NCBI GenBank assembly: GCA_022009855.1
Contig: CP091727.1
Coordinates: 3,782,001-3,846,000, forward strand
Length of the DNA stretch: 64,000 nucleotides
DNA from: Lentisphaeria bacterium
Lineage (GTDB): Bacteria; Verrucomicrobiota; Lentisphaeria; Victivallales; Victivallaceae
Reading direction: 5' to 3'
Below the pieces are notes generated by a model, which was not told where the DNA came from, made no database searches, and saw nothing but the letters and a program-made list of their open reading frames with translations. Shown here one piece after another: positions 30,080 to 38,595 of the stretch. A program made the translations under genes and the position numbers. The stretch's first letter is position 1, and the number at the start of each line of letters is the position of its first letter.

Positions 30080-32160
30080 ATGGAAAAAAAGTCAACGTTG
30101 CCCGAGCTGCTTGCCCCAGCGGGAAATCTGGAAACTGCGCTGGCCGCATTCGATGCGGGGGCTGACGCGGTCTACGGCGGACTGGTGAAATTCAATGCCA
30201 GAGAACGCGCTGCGAACTTTTCCTCCGAAGAGCTGGGGAAGCTCCTCTCGTATGCGCATGGCTGCGGACGCCGGGTCTACCTCACGTTCAACACGTTGCT
30301 GCGGGAGCAGGAGCTGGACGAGGCCGCGGAATTCCTGGCCGGGCTGGCGCGGCTGCGTCCCGACGCGCTGATCGTGCAGGATCTGGCGGTGGTGGAGCTG
30401 TGCCGGAGCTATTTTCCACAACTGGTGCTGCACGCATCCACGCAGATGGGCATTCACAATTCGGCCGGGGTGGCCGCCGCGGCCGCACTCGGCATCCGTC
30501 GGGTGATTCTGGAGCGGCAGGTGACGCTCGAGGAACTGCGCCGGATCGCCGCGGTTTCCCCGGTGGAACTGGAGGTGTTTGTCCACGGTTCACTCTGCTG
30601 CAGCCTCTCCGGCCGGTGTCTGCTCTCTTCGGCGCTTGGCGGCTGGAGCGGCAACCGGGGCAAATGCAAACAGCCGTGCCGACGCTGTTATGAAGCGGGG
30701 AAACGGCATGGATTTCTGCTCTCTCCGAAAGATCTTGAGGGCGTGGAGCTGCTGCCGGAGTTCCGGCGGCTCGGCATCGCTTCGCTGAAAATCGAAGGGC
30801 GTCTGCGCGGACCGGAATATGTCTGGAAAACGGTCCGTGCCTATCGGATGCTGCTCGATTCTCCGGGAGATCGAACGGTCGAGGAGGAGGCGCGGCAGCT
30901 GCTGCGTTCGACCGCGACACGCCGTCCGTCGAACGGATTTTTCCGCCGGGATGAACTTGGGAGACTGATCGACTTCGAACGGCCCGGCGTATTCGGGGTG
31001 CGGGTCGGCACGGTCGGCAAGGTTTCGCGGGCGGGGTTGTCGGTGCGGACGGAGGGGCGGCTTCATCTCGGCGACCGGCTCCGGCTGGTGCCGCCGGATG
31101 GCGGGGAGGGAGCACCTTTTCGTTGATTTCACTCCGGTTCCGGGGGATGGATACGGTTCGGGTGCGGGCCGGTGCGGAGTGTTTTCTGCCCGGCTCGTTT
31201 TCCGCCGTCCCCGGTTCGCTGCTCTACAAAATCGGGGAAAACGGATTTGATTTCAGCCGTCGGGCGTCGACGCTTCCGGCCGGTCGTCGGGCGGTGACGG
31301 TGACGCTCCGCTGTTCCGCCGTACGCTGGGAAGGGCGGATCGACGGCGTGGAGGAACGCTGGCTGGCGTCTGTCGATTTTGCTCCAGCCAGGCAGCGCCC
31401 CCTGGATGCCGCGACCGTCGAGGCGGAGTTCGCTGCCGGAGTTCCTGAACCGTGGGAAGCCGCACCGGTCCACGCGGAGGTGGAGGGGGCGTTTTTCGTA
31501 CCGTCGAGCACCTGTCGTGAACTGCGGCGGAATTTCTGGGAGTGGGCGGCCGCGCGCCTCGCCGGCCGGGAACTTCATCCGGAAATTCCCGCCGCGCTGG
31601 AAAGATTCCGCGTGTTCCGCCGGAATCCTCCGAAGCCTCAGGAACCGCTCCCGCGGGAAAATGAAACGGCGGAACTGCGGATTCCCGCTTTTTTGCCGGA
31701 AGGGGAGCTGCCGAAATGGCGGGAACGGATTCAGCTGGCGTATGATGCCGGGGGCCGCCGTTTCCGGATCGGCGGAATCCACGGGCTGGAACTGCTTCGA
31801 CCGTTTGCCGGAATTGAGATCATTGCCGAATTTCCGCTGCCGGTTACCAATTCGCTCGCCGCGCAACTGCTCCAGGAGGAGGGGGTGTGCGCGGCGGAAC
31901 CCTTCGCTGAACTGGACCGCCAATCGCTGGCTGCGTTGCGGACCGCTTCTCCGCTGCCGCTGTTGCGGTGTGTCGGGCCGGTGCCGCTGCTGGTCACCCG
32001 GGCGGTTCTCCCGGCCCGGGGCGAGTGGCGGGACGAACGCGGGCGCCGATATCGGGTGGCGCCGGATCCGGAATCCGGCGTGACCCTGCTGTTTGCCGCC
32101 GGGAAAACTCCGGAAAGCGACGATGGCGTTGAGCCGTTTTATTCCAATGAATGGAAGTGA
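30080..32160 (+). CDS. Peptidase U32-family protein (one frame break)
   Basis: The start at 30080 follows GGGAGG. The first part has the family hallmarks PELLAPAGNLETALAAFDAG and ADAVYGGLVKFNARERAANF, and the Cys-rich centre LEVFVHGSLCCSLSGRCLLS with GKCKQPCRRCYE (Fe-S/Cys cluster of U32). SLKIEGRLRGPEYVWKTVRA follows. The frame changes near 31120 (in a short AC-rich stretch before CTTTTCG) and continues as SLRFRGMDTVRVRAGAECFL to 32160. Total about 690 residues, like the long two-domain U32 proteins. Members include tRNA/rRNA hydroxylation and ubiquinone-hydroxylation factors as well as collagenase-like proteins; RNA modification is as likely as proteolysis. Confidence 0.8.
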
Positions 32161-32171
32161 GCGCCGCCGGT

Positions 32172-33106
32172 TCAGCTGATGGAAATCCGGTTCACGTCGC
32201 AGCGGAATCCTGCGGCGAGGGTTTCCGCAAGTTCCCGGCCGAGCTTTTTCCGACCCGGAGCCGCTCGCCGCGCTCATAATCGACGATGAAGTCGAGCATA
32301 TCCGGCACGGCAAGGTAGAGCGGCAGCGGTTCCGGGACGGCAAGGTGCCGCTCGATTGCTTCCCGCGCCCTTTCCAGAATCTCCGCCATGCGGTAGAGCA
32401 GGGGTTCCACCTCCAGTTCGGTCACCGGGGGCGCAAGGTGGAATTTTTCCGCAAACGGCTTCATCATGAAGAAGAAGCTGATTCTGGAAAAAATCGGGGT
32501 TATGCCGTTGACCCGCAGGATGCCGTCGTCGATCAGCTCCTGCGCTTCCTTCGGGAGAACCCGGTAGAGTTCGCTCTGCGTGGCGGCAGGCGCCGGAGGC
32601 GGTTCAACCAGTTCTTGCGGAATAGGTTCCTCTTCCGCAAGCTGTTCGTAGTGGCGGGCAAGCTCCAGCAGCAGGTGCGGCGAGGCCGCGTCGAAGCGGA
32701 GCAGCCGTGCCGCTTCGCACACCTGGCGGACGATCCGCTCGAACCGCTCCGGCGGACAGGCGAGGAATTTTGCGAGCAGACCTGAGACCGACTCCGGGCG
32801 GGTGCTGACGGTGACGAGCCGTTCACTGCCGTTCCGGCGGAAAAGGGCGGCCACCTCCGGGAAACCGGTCTCCTCGAGCATTCGCACGACCGCCGAACCG
32901 AGTTCGCCCTGGCCGAAGACCGGCTCGGGCCGGTTGCTGTTGAGCAGTGTATATTCGACGGCAAGCGCGATATCCTCCGCCATATAGCTGGAGTCGCGCA
33001 GTCCCGCCGCGAGGAAACAGTGGATGAGCCTGGTCTGCAGCTCCACGGCGTCGAAGGGAACCCTGCTGCCGTCGAATTCCTGAATCTGAATGAGTTTTTC
33101 CGCCAT
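32172..33106 (-). CDS. ATP-cone-like domain protein of unknown function (one frame break)
   Basis: About 311 residues. The N-terminal MAEKLIQIQEFDGSRVPFDA, then LQTRLIHCFLAAGL, resembles the ATP-cone nucleotide-binding domain of NrdR and ribonucleotide reductases. The remaining helical and Pro-rich part is not recognised. Near the end a break in an A/T run (about 32247) restores GRELAETLAAGFRCDV, stopping at 32172. The start is at 33106 or, three codons upstream, at 33115 (MVKM), where the promoter position would make the message leaderless. It has no reductase neighbours. Confidence 0.6.
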
Positions 33107-33121
33107 TTTCACCATACATAT

Positions 33122-33150
33122 AAGATAGTGCGTTTTGCAGGCGGTTGCAA
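33122..33150 (-). promoter_or_regulatory. Promoter of the ATP-cone-like gene
   Basis: On the minus strand TTGCAA, 17 bp, TATCTT (33127-33122). Only six bases separate the -10 from the ATG at 33115. Confidence 0.45.
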
Positions 33151-33213
33151 GCGGAGTTCCCGGGGAAGCGCGGAATTTTTTGCCGGATTTGCGGAAAAAA
33201 TTCCCCGGAGCGT

Positions 33214-33241
33214 TTGATATTTCCCGCGCTTAGGATATATT
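33214..33241 (+). promoter_or_regulatory. Promoter of the etf operon
   Basis: TTGATA (33214-33219), 16 bp, TATATT (33236-33241), about 68 bp before the chosen etfB start. No ribosome-binding-type structure is seen in the leader. Confidence 0.6.
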
Positions 33242-33308
33242 ATCACGTTTGATTGTAAAATTTTTACGGATGCAACATCAACCATTAACCAAAATGGGAG
33301 TCGAAACT

Positions 33309-34204
33309 GTGAGTTATACCGTACTCGTGTTCGTCAAACAGGTTCCGGATACCCAGAACATCTCCGGCGACGCAATGACGCCGGAAGGGACCGTGAACCG
33401 GGCCGCGCTCCCGGCGATCTTCAATCCGGAGGATTTGAATGCGCTGGAACTGGCCCTGCAGCTCAAAGACCGTTACGGCGTCCGCGTGGTGGTTGCCACG
33501 ATGGGAATGCCGGCTGCCGCCGAGGTTCTCCGGCAGGCGCTCTACCGCGGTGCGGATGAGGCGATTCTGGTGACCGACCGCGCTCTCGCCGGAGCCGATA
33601 CGCTCGCAACGAGCTACACGCTCTCCTGCTGCGCGAAGAAGATCGGCAAGGTCGATCTGATCCTCTGCGGCCGGCAGGCCATCGACGGCGACACCGCCCA
33701 GGTCGGGCCCCAGATTGCGGAAAAACTCAAGCTCCCGCAGATCTGCTACGTCGAAGAGGTCGTCGAGCTCGGCAAGGGAAGGTCGTGGCCCGCCGCGCGA
33801 TCGACGGTGGATACGAAGTTCTCGAGTCCCCCCTGCCGGCGTTGATGACCGTGATCGATTCCAACGAGCCGCGTCCGATGAACGCCAAGCTCATCATGAA
33901 GTACAAGCGCGCCCGGACTCCTTCCGAAGTGGCAAGGGAATTTACCAACAGCAACTACACCGAGGGCAATGAACTCGACGCCCGTCTGCGGTCGCTCGAG
34001 ACCAAGGGGCTGCTGATCAAGGAGTACAGCGCCACCGATATCAACGCGGATCCGGCGCGCATCGGTTTCCCGGGCTCCCCGACCAAGGTGAAGCAGGTCA
34101 TGAGCGTGGTGCTGACCGCCAGCGAAGCGAAGTCGGTTCCGGCCACCGCCGAGGGAATCAATGAACTGATTCATGAACTCATTAGCGATCACACTCTGGG
34201 GTAA
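33309..34204 (+). CDS. etfB: Electron transfer flavoprotein, beta subunit (one frame break)
   Basis: GTG 33309 has GGGAG eight bases upstream and gives MSYTVLVFVKQVPDTQNISG, the normal EtfB N-terminus; ATG 33294 is an alternative. Conserved features are NPEDLNALELALQLKDRYGV, MGMPAAAEVLRQALYRGADE and CGRQAIDGDTAQVGPQIAEK, the AMP-binding loop. A break near 33780 separates VVELGKG from VVARRAIDGGYEVLESPLPA. About 298 residues. It carries electrons from the acyl-CoA dehydrogenase encoded two genes downstream. The break in a gene of this kind points to sequence error. Confidence 0.88.
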
Positions 34205-34212
34205 GCGTCATC

Positions 34213-35235
34213 ATGGCTGAAAAAATTGGTAACGTCTGGGTTTTATCGAACAGGAAGGCGGCAAGATCGCCGATGTGAGCCTTGAACTGGTCTGCAAAGG
34301 CCGTGAACTCGCCGCTCAACTGGGCGTCAAGACCGAAGCGCTCCTGCTCGGCGACAAGCTCGAAAAGTGCGTCGATACCCTCTACAGCTACGGCTGCGAC
34401 ACCGTCTATCTCGCGGAAGATCCGCGGCTCGAGCCTTTCACGGTTCTGCCGTACGCGAAGGTCATCATGGACCTGATCCGCGAGCACAAACCGAACATTC
34501 TTCTCTTCGGCGCCACGCTCAAGGGGGCGCGAACTTGCGCCGCGCGTCGCCTCCGAGAAACTCGGCGGTCTCACTGCCGACTGCACGCAGCTGCGGATCG
34601 ACGACTTCGAAGACAAGAAAAACAACAAGAGCTACACCAACAAGCTCATGCAGATCCGTCCGGCCTTCGGCGGAAACATCATTGCGACGATCGTCAACAC
34701 CTGGGACGATCCGCAGATGGTGACCGTCCGCGAAGGGGTCATGAAGATGGATGCTCCGGATCCCTCCCGCAAGGGAAAACTGGTCCGCGTGAAGCCGCAG
34801 ATCACCGATGCGGAAACCGTGGTCAAGGTGCTTGAACGGGTCCGTGCCGACAAGGAGGTCGACCTCAAGGGGGCGCAGATCATCGTCTCCGGCGGTTACG
34901 GCGTCGGCAGCAAGGCGAACTTCAAGCTGATCTACGATCTGGCCGAAGCGCTCGGCGGCGAAGTCGGCGCTTCCCGCGCCGCGGTGGACGCCGGGTGGAT
35001 CGATCACGACCATCAGGTCGGGCAGACCGGTGTCACGGTGCGTCCGCGCCTCTACATCGCCTGCGGAATCTCCGGTTCGATTCAGCACTGCGCCGGCATG
35101 TCGGATTCGAAGAAGATCATTGCGATCAACACCGATCCGGGCGCGCCGATTTTCAGCATCGCGCACTACTCGATCGTCGGTGACTTGAACACCGTGATTC
35201 CGCAGATGATCAAAGCATTCAAGGCCAAGCAGTAA
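34213..35235 (+). CDS. etfA: Electron transfer flavoprotein, alpha subunit (two frame breaks)
   Basis: MAEKIGNVWV is followed by a TTTT run (34234-34237) where one extra T restores FIEQEGGKIADVSLEL. A second break in GGGGG near 34527 restores RELAPRVASEKLGGLTADC. The FAD-binding C-terminal domain is complete: ADKEVDLKGAQIIVSGGYGV, WIDHDHQVGQTGVTVRP and YIACGISGSIQHCAGM, the latter being the classic EtfA signature. About 341 residues. It starts 8 bp after etfB and pairs with it. Confidence 0.9.
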
Positions 35236-35247
35236 GGATTATTCAAG

Positions 35248-36966
35248 ATGGCGAACTTTTTCAAAGACAACCCGGATTTGATGTTCACGCTGAATCATCT
35301 GGATCTGGCGGAATCCACCAAGTTGCAGGAGAACGGCTATAAATACGCCGAGACCTATGACAATGCGCCGGTCGATTACGCCGACGCGCTGGACAACTTC
35401 AACCGCGTTCTCGAAGTGGTCGGCGAGATCTGCGGCGACCGGATCGAGCCCCGCTCGCGCACGGTCGACGCCGAGGGGCCGCATTTCGCCGACGGCGTGG
35501 TCACCTATCACCCGCTGACCGTACAGAATCTCAAGGATCTGACGCAGGCCGGACTGATGGGAGTGATGCTCGGCCATCAGTACGGCGGTCTGAACTTCCC
35601 GGTTTCGGTCTACACAATGATGACTGAAATGGTCTCCCGTGCCGATGCGTCGCTGCAGAACATCTTCGGTCTGCAGGACATCGCCGAGACGATCAACTTC
35701 TTCGGCAGCGAGGAGCAGAAGAACACTTACCTGCCCAAGTTCGCGAGCGGCGAATACGACGGTTCGATGGACCTCACCGAGCCGGATTTCGGTTCCGACC
35801 TTCAGTCGGTGCGACTGCGCGCCTGGCAGGATGAGAAGACCGGTCAGTGGTACCTCAACGGAATGAAGCGCTTCATCACCAACGGCTGCGCCAAGGTGCA
35901 CCTGGTGCTGGCCCGTTCCGAGGAGGGGACGACCGACGGCCGCGGACTTTCGATGTTCATCTGCGAGGCGTGTCCGCAGCTGGTGGTCCGCCGGATCGAG
36001 AACAAGCTCGGCATCCACGGCGTCGCCACGACCGAGCTGCAGTACAACGACGTACCCGCCCAGCTCTGCGGCAAGCGCCGGATGGGGCTCATTCGCTATG
36101 TGATGAGCTTGATGAACGGCGCCCGCGTCGCGATCAGCGGGCAGGCGGTCGGCATTGCCGAGGCGGCCTACCGCGAAGCGCGCAAGTACGCGTCCGAGCG
36201 GCAGCAGTTCAAGCGTTCGATCGACAAGTTCCCGGCGATTTATGATATGCTTTCGAGCATGAAGGTGCGGCTGACCGCTGCACGGGCGCTGCTTTATGAG
36301 ACGACCCGTGTCGTCGACCTGCGCAACGCCTACACCCATCTGGTCGAACACGGCGAGAATCCGACTGCCGAGGAGCGCGCGCTTCAGAAGTACTACAACA
36401 AGACGGCGGCGGTGCTTACCCCGATGTGCAAGGCATTGGCAACCGAAGTGGCGAATTCGGTGGCCTACGATGCGATTCAGATCCACGGCGGTACCGGCTT
36501 CATGAAGGACTTCAACGCCGAGCGTTTCTATCGCGACGCCCGCATCACCAACATCTACGAAGGCACGACGCAGCTTCAGGTGGTGGCGGCGATCGGCGGC
36601 GTGATTCAGCGCGACAACGATCAGCGCATTCACGAGCTGGCCGGTCTGGAATTCACCGGCAAGCTGGCGCGGCTCCGCGACATGGTCATGGAGCTCTACG
36701 AAGATCAGCTCAAGGCGGTGAAATACGTTGCGGAGAAGAAGGATCCAGCCTATCACGACCTCATGGCCCGCAGCCTGGTCGAGATGGAGACCTACGTCTT
36801 CGTCGGTCTGCTGCTGCTGCGCGATGCGGCGAAGTGTGAGGACCGTGCGGCGATCGCCGAACGGTATGTGCTCGATTCGGTTCCGGAATTCCGGAAGCGT
36901 TTCATGCGTGTAACCTCGGGCGATGTGACTCTGATCGACAACAACCGCGACATCATCGACTACTGA
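35248..36966 (+). CDS. Acyl-CoA dehydrogenase, long form
   Basis: 572 residues, intact. The FAD/acyl-CoA core includes LPKFASGEYDGSMDLTEPDF (substrate and flavin loop), WYLNGMKRFITNGCA and ARVAISGQAVGIAEAAYREA. QIHGGTGFMKDFNAERFYRD is followed by NIYEGTTQLQ, whose Glu is the expected catalytic base. A further C-terminal helical extension (about 450-572) marks the long acyl-CoA dehydrogenase class. It is 12 bp downstream of etfA, so the dehydrogenase and its electron acceptor form one operon. Confidence 0.9.
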   Translation: MANFFKDNPDLMFTLNHLDLAESTKLQENGYKYAETYDNAPVDYADALDNFNRVLEVVGEICGDRIEPRSRTVDAEGPHFADGVVTYHPLTVQNLKDLTQAGLMGVMLGHQYGGLNFPVSVYTMMTEMVSRADASLQNIFGLQDIAETINFFGSEEQKNTYLPKFASGEYDGSMDLTEPDFGSDLQSVRLRAWQDEKTGQWYLNGMKRFITNGCAKVHLVLARSEEGTTDGRGLSMFICEACPQLVVRRIENKLGIHGVATTELQYNDVPAQLCGKRRMGLIRYVMSLMNGARVAISGQAVGIAEAAYREARKYASERQQFKRSIDKFPAIYDMLSSMKVRLTAARALLYETTRVVDLRNAYTHLVEHGENPTAEERALQKYYNKTAAVLTPMCKALATEVANSVAYDAIQIHGGTGFMKDFNAERFYRDARITNIYEGTTQLQVVAAIGGVIQRDNDQRIHELAGLEFTGKLARLRDMVMELYEDQLKAVKYVAEKKDPAYHDLMARSLVEMETYVFVGLLLLRDAAKCEDRAAIAERYVLDSVPEFRKRFMRVTSGDVTLIDNNRDIIDY

Positions 36967-36994
36967 TTTTGCGCGGTTTCAGCAAAAAAACGAG

Positions 36995-37024
36995 GCGAAA
37001 CGCATCGGAAGCGGTGCGTTTCGC
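36995..37024. terminator. Stem-loop after the acyl-CoA dehydrogenase gene
   Basis: GCGAAACGCA and TGCGTTTCGC pair perfectly around a 10-base loop. On the plus strand only TCGCTGATTT follows; on the minus strand a T7 run follows after five bases. It may be a weak terminator or an RNA processing site between the etf operon and rpoZ. Confidence 0.45.
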
Positions 37025-37055
37025 TCGCTGATTTAGAGAGAAAGAGAGTGTGAGC

Positions 37056-37339
37056 ATGAACAACAGTTATCTGGCTCGAGCCAAAAGATGATTCCCGATC
37101 CGCAGATTCTGTCGGTGGTCGCCGCGAAGCGCGCCAAGCAGCTTGCGTTCGGCGCCCGCCCGATGATCAAGTGTGATTCCGAAAATCTGCTCGACGTGGC
37201 GCTGCTCGAAATCGCCGAGGGGTTGCTGAGCTATGAATTCGGCACCCCGGGTGAAGTGCCATCCGGACTGCCGCCGATGGCGGAGACACCGGCGGTTGCG
37301 TCGACCGATGAGGCCGCGCAGAATCCGGATGCGCAGTGA
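37056..37339 (+). CDS. rpoZ: DNA-directed RNA polymerase omega subunit (one frame break)
   Basis: ATG 37056 gives MNNSYLARAK; adding one A to the AAAA run at 37083 joins it to KMIPDPQILSVVAAKRAKQL and then GARPMIKCDSENLLDVALLE. The VAAKRAKQL, K and ALLEIAEGLL elements match omega. The C-terminal 30 residues are Pro/Ala-rich. About 94 residues in all, near the usual length. As read, the first frame stops after 11 residues, which is not credible for this gene and marks a one-base error. Confidence 0.82.
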
Positions 37340-37352
37340 CCGGAGTCGGGAC

Positions 37353-37371
37353 AGCGGAGGGAGACTCCGCT
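37353..37371 (+). terminator. Small hairpin downstream of rpoZ
   Basis: AGCGGAG/CTCCGCT (37353-37371) has a short loop and no T run. It lies just ahead of the stronger terminator at 37380. Confidence 0.35.
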
Positions 37372-37379
37372 GCCTTCCG

Positions 37380-37410
37380 GCCCGTGGAACGTTTCACGGG
37401 CTTTTTGTTT
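37380..37410 (+). terminator. Rho-independent terminator after rpoZ
   Basis: GCCCGTG and CACGGGC form a 7-bp GC-rich stem with an 8-base loop, followed at once by TTTTTGTTT. It lies between rpoZ and purE. Confidence 0.85.
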
Positions 37411-37441
37411 CTGACCGAAGCGAGTGGAAAAGATGAAAGTT

Positions 37442-37951
37442 ATGAATAAGCCTTCCGTGGCTGTCATCATGGGCAGCAAGAGCGATCTGCCGATTCTGCA
37501 GAACGCCTTCAAGATTTTCGATCATTTCGGCGTCGGATTTACGGCGCGGGTTCTTTCTGCCCACCGGACTCCGGATGAGACGGCGGAGTTTGCTTCCGGC
37601 CTGGAGGCGAAAGGATACAAGGTGGTGATCTGTGCCGCCGGAATGGCCGCTCATCTCGGTGGTGTCGTGGCGGCGCATACGACGCTGCCGGTCATCGGTG
37701 TGCCGGTGGCGAGCGAACCCTTCAACGGGCTTGATGCGCTGTATTCGGTTGTGCAGATGCCGCCGGGGATTCCGGTGGCGGCGGTGACCGTCGGCAAGGC
37801 GGGCGGGAAGAATGCCGCGCTTTACGCGATTGCCATTCTCGCCCTGAGCGATCCGGTTTTGGCGGAGCGGCTCCGGGAGTACCGCGCGGACCAGCGGGAA
37901 ATGGTCCTCACGGCCGACGCTGAGCTTCAGGAGGAGCTCAAGGAGCGGTGA
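37442..37951 (+). CDS. purE: N5-carboxyaminoimidazole ribonucleotide mutase
   Basis: About 169 residues: MNKPSVAVIMGSKSDLPILQ carries the PurE MGSKSD phosphate/substrate loop, SAHRTPDETAEF the catalytic His loop, and CAAGMAAHLGGVVAAHT the second active-site loop. Start ATG 37442 fits the family; in-frame starts at 37424 (GTG) and 37433 (ATG) are possible. It catalyses the mutase step of de novo purine synthesis in the cytoplasm. No other purine gene is adjacent. Confidence 0.92.
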   Translation: MNKPSVAVIMGSKSDLPILQNAFKIFDHFGVGFTARVLSAHRTPDETAEFASGLEAKGYKVVICAAGMAAHLGGVVAAHTTLPVIGVPVASEPFNGLDALYSVVQMPPGIPVAAVTVGKAGGKNAALYAIAILALSDPVLAERLREYRADQREMVLTADAELQEELKER

Positions 37952-37982
37952 CATTCTGCGACGGGAGAAAGGGGGGCGCGGT

Positions 37983-38591
37983 ATGAACATTCATGTATTC
38001 ATCGGGATGGTGGTGCAGTTTTTCTTTCTGCTGACGCCGTTCTTCGTCCTGTCGCTGTTTGTTTCGCTGACCGCCGGGATGACGTTGAAGGAGCAGCGCA
38101 AACTGGCGGTTCGGACCACGCTGGCGATTCTGATTATCGTAGTGATACTCTATTTGCTGGGAGACCGGATCTTCGGTTACCTCGGCATTACGCTGGATGC
38201 ATTTCGGATCGGTGCCGGGCTGGTGCTGCTGCTCAGCGGCATTGAAGTGGTGCGTTCCTCCGGCACTCCGTCCGGAACCCGGCAGTGCGACGATGACGGG
38301 GACGTCGCGGTCGTGCCGCTGGCGATTCCCTATACGGTCGGGCCGGGTACGATCGGTACCCTGCTGACCATGGGCGCGTCGGCGGAATCCGCCGCGATCC
38401 GCATTTCCCATCTCGCTGGAATCGTGATTGCCGTCTTCATGATGGGGGCATTGCTCTACTTTTCCGCGACGCTGGAGCGCTTGCTCAAGAAGAAAGGACT
38501 GAACATTCTGAGCAAACTTACCGGACTTTTTCTCGCTGCGCTCGCCTCCCAGCTGATTTTTACCGGAATTCGCAACATGCTGTTCGGCTGA
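37983..38591 (+). CDS. MarC-family integral membrane protein
   Basis: 202 residues, intact, with about six hydrophobic helices (e.g. MVVQFFFLLTPFFVLSLFVS; TTLAILIIVVILYLLG; IGAGLVLLLSGIEVV; IVIAVFMMGALLYFS). The P-loop-like AIPYTVGPGTIGTLL segment is the MarC family mark. Function is unknown; older claims of multiple antibiotic resistance are not supported for the family. It follows purE by 31 bp. Confidence 0.85.
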   Translation: MNIHVFIGMVVQFFFLLTPFFVLSLFVSLTAGMTLKEQRKLAVRTTLAILIIVVILYLLGDRIFGYLGITLDAFRIGAGLVLLLSGIEVVRSSGTPSGTRQCDDDGDVAVVPLAIPYTVGPGTIGTLLTMGASAESAAIRISHLAGIVIAVFMMGALLYFSATLERLLKKKGLNILSKLTGLFLAALASQLIFTGIRNMLFG

Positions 38592-38595
38592 AATT

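Noticed and set aside
31129..32343. 404-residue antisense open frame over the U32 C-terminal half
   Set aside because: Composition artefact; the plus strand continues the U32 protein after a one-base frame change.
35239..36756. 505-residue open frame antisense to the acyl-CoA dehydrogenase gene
   Set aside because: Shadow of a high-GC coding strand; no ribosome site and no recognisable protein, whereas the sense strand has a complete family match.
33309..37339. Programmed ribosomal frameshifting as explanation of the breaks in etfB, etfA and rpoZ
   Set aside because: The breaks occur at different runs (G, T, A) in both directions without a slippery heptamer or downstream fold, and affect unrelated genes. 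Run-length error is simpler.
36995..37410. CRISPR-like or riboswitch reading of the hairpins around rpoZ
   Set aside because: Only single stem-loops with no repeats or conserved aptamer pattern; one is a plain terminator.
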